A stretch of DNA of 64,000 nt, from positions 1-64,000 of IMG/VR virus record IMGVR_UViG_3300042519_001519; one strand, 5' to 3'. Shown in pieces: positions 46,469 through 54,330 of the stretch. Every line of letters starts with the position of its first letter. Within the stretch, counting starts at the first letter, position 1. The DNA is from a virus. The notes beneath the pieces are model-generated. The model saw only the letters and a list, made by a program, of their open reading frames with translations, did no database searches and had not been told where the DNA came from. Position numbers and translations under genes: made by a program.

Positions 46469-47119
46469 ATGAAACTAGTATTAGAAAAAGGACAGCAATT
46501 GTTCTTTACATCAGACACACATTACTCACACTCAAACATTTGTAGTGCTACTACAAACTGGTCAGTGAATGATGGATATGCTCGTAAGTTTGATTCATTG
46601 GAAGATATGAACCAAAGACTAGTTGATAACATTAACAACATGGTCGGTGAAGATGATATCTTAATCCATTTAGGTGACTGGTCATTTGGAGGATTTGATA
46701 AGATTGAAGAATTCAGAAGTCAAATCAACTGTAAAAACATTCACTTGACATTTGGAAACCATGATCATCACATCGAAAGAAACAAAGAGGGAGTACAAAA
46801 ACTATTCTCTTCAGTACAAAACTATTTGAGATTAGAAGTACAAAGACCAATCAATAAAGCAACAACTGAAAAGTTTATTTTCGTTTGTATGCACTATCCA
46901 ATAGCGTCATGGCATGATATGAACCAAGGAGTAATTCACTTGCATGGCCACGTTCATTTACCTTCACACCTAAGAATAGCAGAAGGTAAGGCAATGGATG
47001 TTGGAGTAGATGGAAATGGTTTAGAGCCTTTATCATTAGATGAAATAGTAGAATTGATGAAAGATCGTCCAGTTAAAAAATTAGCTTTACCAAAGGATCA
47101 TCACGAAAAGAGAATTTAA
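46469..47119 (+). CDS. Metallophosphoesterase
   Basis: A 216-aa calcineurin-like phosphoesterase. All metal-binding motifs are visible: FFTSDTHYSHSNI (DxH), LIHLGDWSFGG (GD), LTFGNHDHHI (GNHD), FVCMHYPIAS (H) and LHGHVHLPSH (GHxH). Substrates of this family range from cyclic nucleotides to phosphoproteins and RNA ends. The nearby P-loop kinase and RNA ligase suggest processing of RNA termini (inference). Confidence 0.85.
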   Translation: MKLVLEKGQQLFFTSDTHYSHSNICSATTNWSVNDGYARKFDSLEDMNQRLVDNINNMVGEDDILIHLGDWSFGGFDKIEEFRSQINCKNIHLTFGNHDHHIERNKEGVQKLFSSVQNYLRLEVQRPINKATTEKFIFVCMHYPIASWHDMNQGVIHLHGHVHLPSHLRIAEGKAMDVGVDGNGLEPLSLDEIVELMKDRPVKKLALPKDHHEKRI

Positions 47120-47120
47120 T

Positions 47121-47336
47121 ATGAATATAATATACTCATACAGTCCACAAAAGGTTAAAGAACCTCAATGGTATAAATTTTATAATACTGAAGAGTTTAA
47201 CATAACTACTCAGAGAGATTATACAGCAAGAGCTGCATCTAGGTTAGATCTAATACCAGAACCTAAATGTTTTACTCAAGAGTTTTTACGTAAACATGGA
47301 GACCATAGTAATATGATGTTAAAAAAGAAAATATGA
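47121..47336 (+). CDS. Small hypothetical protein
   Basis: A 71-aa protein (MNIIYSYSPQKVKEPQWYKF, then TQRDYTARAASRLDLIPEPK). Basic and probably soluble. It begins one base after the phosphoesterase stop and overlaps the kinase start by 4 nt (ATGA), so it is part of the putative RNA-repair cassette. No family recognised. Confidence 0.5.
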   Translation: MNIIYSYSPQKVKEPQWYKFYNTEEFNITTQRDYTARAASRLDLIPEPKCFTQEFLRKHGDHSNMMLKKKI

Positions 47337-47740
47337 AAGAGTTATTTTTATTAAGAGGATTACCTGGATCAGGTAAATCAACATTAGCAGAATCTTTAAC
47401 AGGAGGATCTTTTTTTGAAGCAGATCTTTTTTTCTTAGATGAGAAAGGAGAGTATAGATTTGATGCTTCTAAATTAAAAGACGCTCATAAGTGGTGCCAA
47501 GATCGTGTAGAAGCTATTATGAAAGGATTTGGAGCACATATACACCCAGCAAACAGGATTGTAGTGTCGAATACATTCACTCAGGAATGGGAAATGCAAC
47601 CATACTTTGATCTAGCAGAAAAATACAGATACAGAGTTTATTCTTTGATTGTAGAAAATAGACATGGAGGAGTAAACGAGCATGGAGTCCCAGAAGAAAA
47701 ATTAGTACAAATGAAAAATAGATTCGAAATAAAATTATAA
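47333..47740 (+). CDS. P-loop kinase (polynucleotide-kinase-like)
   Basis: A 135-aa AAA_33-type kinase. The N-terminus FLLRGLPGSGKSTLAESL is Walker A, as in T4 PNK (GxPGSGKS). SNTFTQEWEMQPYFDLAEKY, then YRVYSLIVEN, fits the PNK-like lid and strand. Only the kinase domain is present; the 3'-phosphatase of T4 PNK is missing, but a metallophosphoesterase is encoded nearby. It sits 100 nt before an RNA ligase, so 5'-end phosphorylation for RNA repair is a reasonable role. Confidence 0.7.
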   Translation: MKELFLLRGLPGSGKSTLAESLTGGSFFEADLFFLDEKGEYRFDASKLKDAHKWCQDRVEAIMKGFGAHIHPANRIVVSNTFTQEWEMQPYFDLAEKYRYRVYSLIVENRHGGVNEHGVPEEKLVQMKNRFEIKL

Positions 47741-47743
47741 GAA

Positions 47744-47836
47744 ATGGAATTTTGGAAAGTATGGTTAATAGTAGTGTCTTTATGGTACATAGGTTTTAAA
47801 TTGCATGATATTTTAAATGAACTTAAAAAGAAATAA
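47744..47836 (+). CDS. Very small membrane peptide
   Basis: A 30-aa frame (MEFWKVWLIVVSLWYIGFKL and a Lys-rich end) with one membrane helix, spaced 3 nt from each neighbour in the kinase-ligase operon. Tight packing supports it being a real gene. Function unknown. Confidence 0.45.
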   Translation: MEFWKVWLIVVSLWYIGFKLHDILNELKKK

Positions 47837-47839
47837 AAA

Positions 47840-48967
47840 ATGGAAAATCAAAATAGTGTTTGCTTTGTAGCAACAATCAAAGAAGTAAAAGCAATCGAAG
47901 GAGCTGACAACATCGAACAAGTAGTTGTTGGAGGATGGAATGCTATTACCAAAAAAGGTGAATTTAAAGAAGGTGACTTAACAGTTATTGCAACTACGGA
48001 TGCAGTAATTCCAGAAGCATTTTCTGAAAAAATGGGAGTTACTTCTTATCTAAGAAAAGGAGGTAGAGTAAGAACTGTAAAATTAAGAGGAGTTTATTCT
48101 GAATGTCTAATCATTCCAACCAAATACATTCCAGGATATGGAGACAGATACCAAGATGGAGATGACATGATGGAAAAATTTGGTATTGTAAAATACGAAC
48201 CACCAGTTAAGCAAATTCAACTTGCTTCAGGTAGAAAAATTAAATGGAGAGACAATCAAAACTTCCATATCTACTACAAATTCCCAAACCTTAAAAACGT
48301 AGCAGGAATGTTTACTGAAGAAGATTTAGTAGAAATTACTAGAAAGGTTCACGGTACAAATGCTAGATACGGTATTGTAAAGAAAGGTAAATTATCATTC
48401 TGGGATAAAGTAAAAAAATTCTTTAGACTAGCTGATGAATGGATTGACTATGAATACATTTATGGATCTCATAACTGTGAAAAAGGAAGTGACTCTCAAG
48501 GATTCTATTCAACTGATGTTTGGAGAACAATCGCTGAAAAGTATAACATCAAAGAAAAACTTTGGAGTTATATTAAAAACAGAAATATTGAAATAGGTGA
48601 AGGTATTATCCTATACGGAGAGATTTACGGAGCAGGTATTCAGAAAAACTATGACTATGGTTTGACTGATATTGAGTTTGCAGGGTTTGATGTGAAACTT
48701 AAAGGAGAATACGTAAGTACATATGATGCTTGGGTTTTAATTGAAAACCATTTAAAATTACCTTATGTAGAGGTTTTACATTATGGGGATTGGACACAAG
48801 AAATCCAAGATAAATTTACATTCAACAACTTCATTGAAGGAACTAAAGTACCACATGAAGGAATTGTAATTAAATACTTCACCGGTGAACGTCAAAAGGT
48901 AGCAAAGGTAATCAATCCAGACTATTTGATCTACGGAGAGAAGAATGATGTAGGAGATTCTCACTAA
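47840..48967 (+). CDS. RNA ligase (DRB0094 / Rnl5-like)
   Basis: A 375-aa ATP-dependent RNA ligase. The N-terminal ~120 residues form an OB-type module (VCFVATIKEVKAIEGADNIE, then GGWNAITKKGEFKEGD), as in the Deinococcus RNA ligase type. The nucleotidyltransferase domain has KVHGTNAR (motif I, nucleotidyl Lys ~169), GIILYGEIYGAG (motif IIIa), HEGIVIKYF (motif IV) and QKVAKVINPDY (motif V). It seals nicked RNA, for example tRNAs cut by host anticodon nucleases. The adjacent kinase, phosphoesterases and the tRNA array support an RNA-repair role. Confidence 0.88.
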   Translation: MENQNSVCFVATIKEVKAIEGADNIEQVVVGGWNAITKKGEFKEGDLTVIATTDAVIPEAFSEKMGVTSYLRKGGRVRTVKLRGVYSECLIIPTKYIPGYGDRYQDGDDMMEKFGIVKYEPPVKQIQLASGRKIKWRDNQNFHIYYKFPNLKNVAGMFTEEDLVEITRKVHGTNARYGIVKKGKLSFWDKVKKFFRLADEWIDYEYIYGSHNCEKGSDSQGFYSTDVWRTIAEKYNIKEKLWSYIKNRNIEIGEGIILYGEIYGAGIQKNYDYGLTDIEFAGFDVKLKGEYVSTYDAWVLIENHLKLPYVEVLHYGDWTQEIQDKFTFNNFIEGTKVPHEGIVIKYFTGERQKVAKVINPDYLIYGEKNDVGDSH

Positions 48968-48977
48968 AATAATTGTT

Positions 48978-49003
48978 AAAAGAGTTGCTAGTTCAACTCT
49001 TTT
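48978..49003 (+). terminator. Terminator after the RNA ligase, overlapping the next promoter
   Basis: AAAAGAGTTG (48978-87), loop CTAGTT, CAACTCTTTT (48994-49003); ten perfect pairs, then T run. Confidence 0.85.
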
Positions 49004-49015
49004 TTCATATATTTA
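48985..49015 (+). promoter_or_regulatory. Predicted promoter TTG-N20-TATATTTA for the endolysin gene
   Basis: TTG at 48985-48987 (in the terminator stem) and TATATTTA at 49008-49015, preceded by TTCA. Confidence 0.65.
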
Positions 49016-49040
49016 GGTATAATAATTAAACAAAAAGGTT

Positions 49041-49601
49041 ATGTATTACAAATTTAATGAACAGACACTGTTACCAGAAAAAGTTAAATTGACCAACAAG
49101 TCATTACTAGGATTCGGAGCAGCAGTAGGATTACTATTAGTATTTGGATTTACATCTAATCCAGCTAATGAAGTACAGAATCTTTCTCAGGAAGAGAAAT
49201 TGATTGTAGTTAGAGAATATAACGAGTTTAGTGAGACTAAACTAATTGAAAAGATTACAGAGTTAAATTTTAAGTATCCTTATATTATTTTAGCACAAGC
49301 TAAATTAGAATCAGGGCATTTTAAATCAACTATCTTTCTAGAGAACAATAACATGTTCGGTATGAAAGAAGCTAAGTTAAGAGCTAATTTAGCAAAAGGA
49401 ACAAATAGAGGTCATGCCTATTATGAAACATGGCAAGAATCAGTTATCGATTATGCTTTATACTATTCATCTTACTTAAGAAGTATTAAAACTGAAGGAG
49501 AGTATTTTGAATACTTAAGACAGAATTATGCTGAGGATTTAACTTACGTTCAGAGATTAAAAGAGATAATTAAAAAAGAAGAATTAAAAAATAAATTCTA
49601 G
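49041..49601 (+). CDS. Glucosaminidase-type endolysin with N-terminal membrane anchor
   Basis: A 186-aa peptidoglycan hydrolase. Residues ~24-42 (LLGFGAAVGLLLVFGFTS) form a signal-anchor-like helix. The catalytic domain (about 65-180) shows the FlgJ/glucosaminidase pattern: IILAQAKLESGHFKSTIF (catalytic Glu in ESGxF), NNNMFGMKEA and GHAYYETWQESVIDYALYYS. The membrane anchor suggests holin-independent export of the SAR type, or function from the periplasmic face. It has its own host-type promoter. Confidence 0.85.
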   Translation: MYYKFNEQTLLPEKVKLTNKSLLGFGAAVGLLLVFGFTSNPANEVQNLSQEEKLIVVREYNEFSETKLIEKITELNFKYPYIILAQAKLESGHFKSTIFLENNNMFGMKEAKLRANLAKGTNRGHAYYETWQESVIDYALYYSSYLRSIKTEGEYFEYLRQNYAEDLTYVQRLKEIIKKEELKNKF

Positions 49602-49602
49602 T

Positions 49603-50220
49603 ATGGAAGATTTTTTTGAAGATTTAAAAAACCAACCAAGACCAAACTTCTTTAGAAGAATATGGCTGTGGTGGGAGCATGACGGAAAGTATTATCACAA
49701 ATACTTCATACAAGGAGTAAAGAACATTGTCTATTGGTTTCCAATCATCTGGAAAGACAGAAATTGGGATGGACATTACATCTATGAAATAATGAAGCAT
49801 AAATTGAAAGCTCAAGCCAATTATATCGGTAGAAGAGATTTTCATACAAGAGCACAACAAGACGCTCGTAGAATGAGACTATGTGTTAAATTAATTAAAG
49901 CATGTCAGGAAGAGCCTTACTCAATGGAGTATATGGATTACCATAAAGACAGAGTTTGGTTTACTGATTGTGAAGACAGACCAGGATCATCTTTATATAA
50001 TTCAGAAGAGGTATGGGAAAATTATGATGAGTTCTTTAAAAAGTATCCTTTAGTTTATAAAAGAGTATTAAAAGGTGAAGGGCCATTTACTCTAGATGGT
50101 AGAGATGAATCTGAAATGAAAAGAATCATTGCAATGAGCATTGCACATATAAATCAAGATAGGGCAAGAAAATTGCTATTTAAAATAATGGAAGAAAATA
50201 TTGAAGGATGGTGGGATTAG
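49603..50220 (+). CDS. Conserved phage hypothetical protein
   Basis: A 205-aa, very aromatic and charged soluble protein. The pattern KNIVYWFPIIWKDRNWDGHY followed by IYEIMKHKLKAQANYIGRRD is one I recall from many large phages (xWKDRDWD..Y..xxLxxKL), where its function is unknown. It starts 1 nt after the endolysin and overlaps the next small membrane gene. Confidence 0.6.
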   Translation: MEDFFEDLKNQPRPNFFRRIWLWWEHDGKYYHKYFIQGVKNIVYWFPIIWKDRNWDGHYIYEIMKHKLKAQANYIGRRDFHTRAQQDARRMRLCVKLIKACQEEPYSMEYMDYHKDRVWFTDCEDRPGSSLYNSEEVWENYDEFFKKYPLVYKRVLKGEGPFTLDGRDESEMKRIIAMSIAHINQDRARKLLFKIMEENIEGWWD

Positions 50221-50360
50221 TAATAGTATCAGTAGTAGCAGCAGCTTTTATAATAGCAGTAGGACTGTGGGTAGAAGGAATTGATTACATGAATACAAAT
50301 CATCCAGACTACAAAGGAGAAGATTTATTTAACGAAGAAAAAGAAGATGCTAAGACATAG
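50208..50360 (+). CDS. Small membrane protein
   Basis: A 50-aa protein: an N-terminal membrane helix (MVGLVIVSVVAAAFIIAVGL) followed by an acidic 28-residue tail (DYMNTNHPDYKGEDLFNEEK). It overlaps both neighbours (13 nt and 14 nt). It could be a lysis accessory or inner-membrane protein. No family recognised. Confidence 0.5.
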   Translation: MVGLVIVSVVAAAFIIAVGLWVEGIDYMNTNHPDYKGEDLFNEEKEDAKT

Positions 50361-50757
50361 AATATACTTAGACGACGTAAGAACACCAGTTGATCCAACT
50401 TGGATCGTGGTAAGAAATTACGAAGAGTTTGTACAAAAGGTACAAGACTTAGGACTGGAAAACATTGATATAATTTCATTAGATCACGATTTAGGACCTT
50501 CGGCAATGGCTGAATGGCACTCAAACGTGTATCACAATTATGAATTAAATTATGATAACATTGAAGAGAAAACTGGAATGGATTGCACTAAATGGCTGGT
50601 GGATAAATGGTTGGACGGAGCTCCTGTTGTTGATGTTGTAATACATTCTGCAAATGCTGTGGGGAGTGCTAACATGATGGGGTACATAAACAACTACAGA
50701 CATATCCACAGATTACCTCAGAATTGTGTAAGAGTACAAATTGAACATACAGTATAA
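50347..50757 (+). CDS. Cyclic-phosphate-processing receiver (cREC)-like domain protein
   Basis: A 136-aa protein built as a single receiver-like domain: RIYLDDVRTPVDPTWIVVRN, DIISLDHDLGPSA, TKWLVDKWLDGAPVVDVVIH and SANAVGSANMMGYI. The YLDDxRxP...SLDHDLG...HSAN signature matches the cREC family, predicted from genomic context to act on cyclic phosphates at RNA ends. That fits the RNA ligase and kinase encoded 2-3 kb upstream. Enzymatic activity in this family is, to my knowledge, inferred rather than well proven. Confidence 0.7.
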   Translation: MLRHRIYLDDVRTPVDPTWIVVRNYEEFVQKVQDLGLENIDIISLDHDLGPSAMAEWHSNVYHNYELNYDNIEEKTGMDCTKWLVDKWLDGAPVVDVVIHSANAVGSANMMGYINNYRHIHRLPQNCVRVQIEHTV

Positions 50758-50760
50758 GTT

Positions 50761-51117
50761 ATGATAGGAGGAGCACAACCAAAAGTATTACTAACTCAAA
50801 CTGAGGAAGGTACATTTGATCTAGATGAAGCATTTAAGTCCATATTTGGTAAAGAATTAAAACCAAACTACAAATTAGTAAGAGAAAGAGACGGTCTAAC
50901 TAAAACATCAGTAGGAGTAAAATGGTTAGAGTTTAACGAGGAAGGAAGGTATAAAGCAGACTTTGAAGACATTGCTGTTGGAAGAAGTTTATTAATGTCT
51001 CCATTCGGACCTTCATTTACTTGGCAAACAACTCTAGTAACAGAGATTGTAGAGCAAAGAGAAGATTATATTAAATTTAATACAGAAAATAGTAACTACG
51101 AATTATTTAAAATATAG
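50761..51117 (+). CDS. Hypothetical protein
   Basis: A 118-aa soluble protein with no recognised motif. It opens MIGGAQPKVLLTQTEEGTFD and later has SPFGPSFTWQTTLVTEIVEQ. Probably a small beta-rich protein. Its position 3 nt from both neighbours shows it belongs to the same operon as the cREC-like gene. Confidence 0.5.
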   Translation: MIGGAQPKVLLTQTEEGTFDLDEAFKSIFGKELKPNYKLVRERDGLTKTSVGVKWLEFNEEGRYKADFEDIAVGRSLLMSPFGPSFTWQTTLVTEIVEQREDYIKFNTENSNYELFKI

Positions 51118-51120
51118 ATT

Positions 51121-51351
51121 ATGATTTGGATATTATTACTTTACGTTTTACCACTAGTACTTAGTATGTTAGTGGCATATTTCCTAATAAAAAAAGAAGG
51201 AGGGTCAGTAAAAGACTTTTTAGAACCACTTCCTTTTTTATTCATTCCTATAATGAACATTGCAGCCTTAGGAGCAGGGTTAGTTATTTTTATTGAGAAA
51301 TTTTTAGAAGAAGATGAATCTTGGCAAAACTTTAAAAACAAAAAACTATAA
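51121..51351 (+). CDS. Small two-span membrane protein
   Basis: A 76-aa protein with two hydrophobic segments (WILLLYVLPLVLSMLVAYFL and FLFIPIMNIAALGAGLVIFI) joined by a short basic loop, and a charged C-terminus. The layout fits a class II holin, but small membrane proteins are common in phages, so this stays a suggestion. The last base overlaps the next ATG. Confidence 0.5.
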   Translation: MIWILLLYVLPLVLSMLVAYFLIKKEGGSVKDFLEPLPFLFIPIMNIAALGAGLVIFIEKFLEEDESWQNFKNKKL

Positions 51352-52067
51352 TGAGAATAACAGTACTATCAGACACACATACAAGACATGGATTGATTCC
51401 TATGGAAGATTTACCTGGAGGTGATCTTCTTATTCATGCTGGAGACATAATGAATTCAGGGTACAACAAGAACGACATCTGGGATTTCTGTCATTGGTTC
51501 CAATCTCTAAAGCAATACCAAGACAAAGTATTCATAGCAGGTAACCACGATCGAATGTTTGAAAATCATCCTGAGGATGTAAAGGAATGGGTAGACAAGT
51601 TTGGAGATATAATCTATCTTCAAGATGATGACTTAGTACTATACGGAGATGGTCCAAATGGAGATTCTCCTCAAGACAATATTCGCATTTACGGATCACC
51701 TTGGCAACCGGAATTCTATTCTTGGGCATTCAATTTACCAAAAAATGGAATTGAAATAGCAGGTAAGTGGGAAGGTATTCCTGACAACACAGACATCTTG
51801 GTTACACATGGTCCTTCATTTGGAACTCTAGATACAGTAGCAGGAAGACCTTGGGACGGATTAGGATGCGAATTGTTAGCTCAAAGAATTGAAATTATTA
51901 AACCAAAGATCCATGTATGTGGACATATTCATTCAGGATATGGTTATGAGTTTAAAAATGGTACTCACTTCTTTAATGCATCAGTATTGGATGAGGCTTA
52001 CGAGTACACTCAAAAGCCAATGACGTTTGATTGGGACAAGGAAACAAATACAGTAAAATTTATTTAA
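51351..52067 (+). CDS. Metallophosphoesterase (second copy type)
   Basis: A 238-aa calcineurin-like phosphoesterase. Motifs: ITVLSDTHTRHGL (DxH), LIHAGDIMNSG (GD), VFIAGNHDRMF (GNHD), ILVTHGPSFGTLD (H) and HVCGHIHSGYG (GHxH). It resembles the small MPPED-like/YfcE-type enzymes more than the 46469 gene. The substrate is unknown; a role in nucleotide or RNA-end phosphate removal is possible next to cREC and RNA-repair genes. Confidence 0.85.
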   Translation: MRITVLSDTHTRHGLIPMEDLPGGDLLIHAGDIMNSGYNKNDIWDFCHWFQSLKQYQDKVFIAGNHDRMFENHPEDVKEWVDKFGDIIYLQDDDLVLYGDGPNGDSPQDNIRIYGSPWQPEFYSWAFNLPKNGIEIAGKWEGIPDNTDILVTHGPSFGTLDTVAGRPWDGLGCELLAQRIEIIKPKIHVCGHIHSGYGYEFKNGTHFFNASVLDEAYEYTQKPMTFDWDKETNTVKFI

Positions 52068-52073
52068 GAAAAG

Positions 52074-52104
52074 TTGGCTCTTCGGAGCCTTTTTCTTATC
52101 TTTA
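52074..52104 (+). promoter_or_regulatory. Predicted promoter TTG-N20-TATCTTTA
   Basis: TTG at 52074-52076 and TATCTTTA at 52097-52104, preceded by TTCT; the spacer is the terminator hairpin. Expected start ~14 nt before the ATG at 52123. Confidence 0.65.
52076..52094 (+). terminator. Terminator with UUCG tetraloop
   Basis: GGCTC-TTCG-GAGCC (52076-52089) and TTTTT. The core is the same as at 61046. Confidence 0.8.
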
Positions 52105-52122
52105 AGTATAATTAAAAAGGTT

Positions 52123-52359
52123 ATGGAAGATCAAGGTACATTATTAGAACAAGCATCATTTATATTCTCACAAGATGCTAATTGTTTATCAGACAGGGAT
52201 GAGTATGAATCTTTAGAGATAGAAGCACGTTCAAGTATAGGAATTGATAGAGACGAGGATTGTTTCTTTATACTAAAAACAGACAAATGGTCAGTAGGTT
52301 CAATAGAGGAACTAGAAACATTATTTGATAGAATAAAACAAGTAGTAATTAAAAAATAA
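52123..52359 (+). CDS. Small acidic hypothetical protein
   Basis: A 78-aa acidic protein (MEDQGTLLEQASFIFSQDAN, then DRDEYESLEIEARSSIGIDR). It is first gene of an operon of small unknown proteins reaching to ~54.8 kb. Early-type promoter and tiny size suggest a host-interaction role, but nothing specific is seen. Confidence 0.5.
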   Translation: MEDQGTLLEQASFIFSQDANCLSDRDEYESLEIEARSSIGIDRDEDCFFILKTDKWSVGSIEELETLFDRIKQVVIKK

Positions 52360-52364
52360 AGGTT

Positions 52365-52712
52365 ATGATATTCAAAAGATTTTTCAAGTACACACCAACA
52401 CAGCAAGAGCAACAATTCATAGATATTGTTACTAAATTATTAGCACATCCTAAAACATCTTTAAGGATGACACCTCTAACAGATAAGTATTTTCTTATCA
52501 ATGAGCAGAAACATTACTATGTTTTGCTAAAAGAGAATGGAATTCAGATTACTAACTCTAAGTTTTCTTTTGCAAAGTCTTTGCATTCAAAAGCTTATGA
52601 TATGATCATAAAAATAATTCATGCTCACATGGAAGAGAATAGACAAGCCTTAGAAGACAAACTATTTGTAAATGAAACAAATATGCTGGATACAGTATTA
52701 ACAAGCTTATAG
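52365..52712 (+). CDS. Hypothetical protein
   Basis: A 115-aa soluble helical/beta protein starting MIFKRFFKYTPTQQEQQFID. A YFLINEQKHYYVLLKENGIQ strand pair and a C-terminal helical part are visible. No known motif. It is 5 nt after its neighbour in the small-gene operon. Confidence 0.5.
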   Translation: MIFKRFFKYTPTQQEQQFIDIVTKLLAHPKTSLRMTPLTDKYFLINEQKHYYVLLKENGIQITNSKFSFAKSLHSKAYDMIIKIIHAHMEENRQALEDKLFVNETNMLDTVLTSL

Positions 52713-52714
52713 TA

Positions 52715-53044
52715 ATGCAAAGACTTGAAAAATATTCTGAGAGATTTGATAATGATAAATCTCCAATAGGCAACTCAGATACTTGGGGTAAGAGGTTAGT
52801 TGAAGATAAAAATCCTTACATAGGATCATTTCTTCTTAAGAATGGATTTTCAAAAGATGTACTTGATAACAATGTATACCATAATCTAGAATGCATTATA
52901 ACAGTTCTAGATGAATGCTATCAGATTGACTTTGATCATCCAGAGTATGGAGCTGTTTCAACCTACACAGACTCCTATTCAATTATACATTTAGTAGGAA
53001 TTTTAACCTGGAATGATTTAATAGATAGAAATTATATAAAATGA
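52715..53044 (+). CDS. Hypothetical protein
   Basis: A 109-aa acidic protein with no signal, membrane segment or known motif (SPIGNSDTWGKRLVEDKNPY, DYSIDFD-like acidic patches). It overlaps the next start by 4 nt (ATGA). Function unknown. Confidence 0.5.
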   Translation: MQRLEKYSERFDNDKSPIGNSDTWGKRLVEDKNPYIGSFLLKNGFSKDVLDNNVYHNLECIITVLDECYQIDFDHPEYGAVSTYTDSYSIIHLVGILTWNDLIDRNYIK

Positions 53045-53259
53045 AAAAAACATTATTGACAGTGACGGTGAATGGAAATGAAATTGCATTTGTAAAAGAT
53101 AGAGAACATTATTTTATTCATTGGGGAGAACAAGGAAAGCCTAGAGCAGTAAAGAAGATAACAACTCCAACTGGAAGAAAGCCTTCACAAAAATCAGCAC
53201 ACAGACAGTTCCTAGAAGCAGTAAAAGCGACTAAAGTATTAAAATTCAGCAGACTATAA
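53041..53259 (+). CDS. Small basic protein
   Basis: A 72-aa basic protein: an N-terminal beta hairpin (LLTVTVNGNEIAFVKDREHY) then a Lys/Arg-rich stretch (GRKPSQKSAHRQFLEAVKAT). The charge suits nucleic-acid binding. It is coupled to both neighbours by overlaps of 4 nt and 1 nt. Confidence 0.5.
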   Translation: MKKTLLTVTVNGNEIAFVKDREHYFIHWGEQGKPRAVKKITTPTGRKPSQKSAHRQFLEAVKATKVLKFSRL

Positions 53260-53453
53260 TGGCAGCACTAACAGATAATAAGTACGATGTATACAATTGG
53301 ATAGAAAAAGTAATTGATTCTTGTACTACTTATTTTCATTTTAAGAGTGTAGATGCTCTTATAACAAACTTCGATAGAGTATATGATGATTGGGAATTAA
53401 CAGGAAAATTATTAGTTTACTCAAGTCATAAATACTATAAAACAAAAAGATAA
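53259..53453 (+). CDS. Small hypothetical protein
   Basis: A 64-aa aromatic-rich protein (KYDVYNWIEKVIDSCTTYFH, then VYDDWELTGKLLVYSSHKYY). No known motif. Starts on the last base of the preceding stop; ends immediately before the next ATG. Confidence 0.45.
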   Translation: MAALTDNKYDVYNWIEKVIDSCTTYFHFKSVDALITNFDRVYDDWELTGKLLVYSSHKYYKTKR

Positions 53454-53768
53454 ATGAGAGCACAGAAGATAAAAGTAAATAAGATTATCAAGGAGTATAA
53501 AGAAGCAACCAATAGAGAAATTTGGGAAGGAGTTAGAGATAATTTTACTTTTGGATTCATAGGAGCAACTCTAGTAGTATTCATTGCAACAAAGACAGAC
53601 CTTGCAGTATTGCTAGGATATCTAGCCTACTACTTCTTTGTAGGTAAAATAGTTAACCGTCCAAAGTACGTAACAGATTTAGGAAAGCTAATAGTATTTC
53701 CATTCCCTTCAGCACTTGGAGCATTTACCGGGTATAAATTAAGTTACATTTTATTACAGTACATATGA
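53454..53768 (+). CDS. Small membrane protein
   Basis: A 104-aa protein: a basic N-terminal 30 residues, then two or three hydrophobic segments (FIGATLVVFIATKTDLAVLL, GYLAYYFFVGKIV, ALGAFTGYKLSYILL). It overlaps another membrane-protein gene by 4 nt, and the two may form a complex. Function unknown. Confidence 0.5.
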   Translation: MRAQKIKVNKIIKEYKEATNREIWEGVRDNFTFGFIGATLVVFIATKTDLAVLLGYLAYYFFVGKIVNRPKYVTDLGKLIVFPFPSALGAFTGYKLSYILLQYI

Positions 53769-54103
53769 ATTTTATAATAGGTTTTAGCTTTGGAGTACTA
53801 GCACAAATACTTACATTTGTTCAACTACAGGGACAATTCAGATGGGAATGGTTCAAGCAACATCCATGGGCAGTTTCATTGATGGGAGTACCAATCTCAT
53901 TTCTTTATATTATGTCTGTAAAGTATATGGTATCACATTTTGGAGGAGAGTTATGGCCTTCAAGACTAATGGGATTCTCAATCGGAGCAATAGTATTTAG
54001 TTACATGGCACATTTATGGTTTCAAGAACCATTCACCCTTAAGACACTTATATGTCTTGGATTAGCTTTTGCAATAATGATGGTTCAATTATTTTGGAAA
54101 TGA
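53765..54103 (+). CDS. Multi-span membrane protein
   Basis: A 112-aa protein with about four hydrophobic segments (FIIGFSFGVLAQILTFVQ, WAVSLMGVPISFLYIMS, LMGFSIGAIVFSYMAHLWF, LICLGLAFAIMMVQLFW). Start and stop overlap the neighbours by 4 nt each. It could form an inner-membrane pair with the preceding gene. No family recognised. Confidence 0.5.
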   Translation: MNFIIGFSFGVLAQILTFVQLQGQFRWEWFKQHPWAVSLMGVPISFLYIMSVKYMVSHFGGELWPSRLMGFSIGAIVFSYMAHLWFQEPFTLKTLICLGLAFAIMMVQLFWK

Positions 54104-54330
54104 TACAACTTAAATCTACAGACAGAATACATGGAGTATATGAGGTGTATTTTAGTGAAAAAAGAATAGGTACCTTCCTTATACAGGAGGATGGATACTA
54201 CGGATTCTATACAGAAAGTGACTCTGGATACTGGAGTTCATATGCTTTAAGGCTTATAGCAGATAAGTTAGATGAAATGAATAAAAAGTGGGATGATCAA
54301 GTAAAAAAAGATATAGGTAATGGAAAGTAA
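54100..54330 (+). CDS. Small hypothetical protein
   Basis: A 76-aa protein. The ATG at 54100 overlaps the preceding stop (ATGA) and is preferred to a longer start inside the membrane-protein gene. Beta-rich start (MIQLKSTDRIHGVYEVYFSE) and a charged helical end. Overlaps the next gene by 11 nt. Function unknown. Confidence 0.5.
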   Translation: MIQLKSTDRIHGVYEVYFSEKRIGTFLIQEDGYYGFYTESDSGYWSSYALRLIADKLDEMNKKWDDQVKKDIGNGK

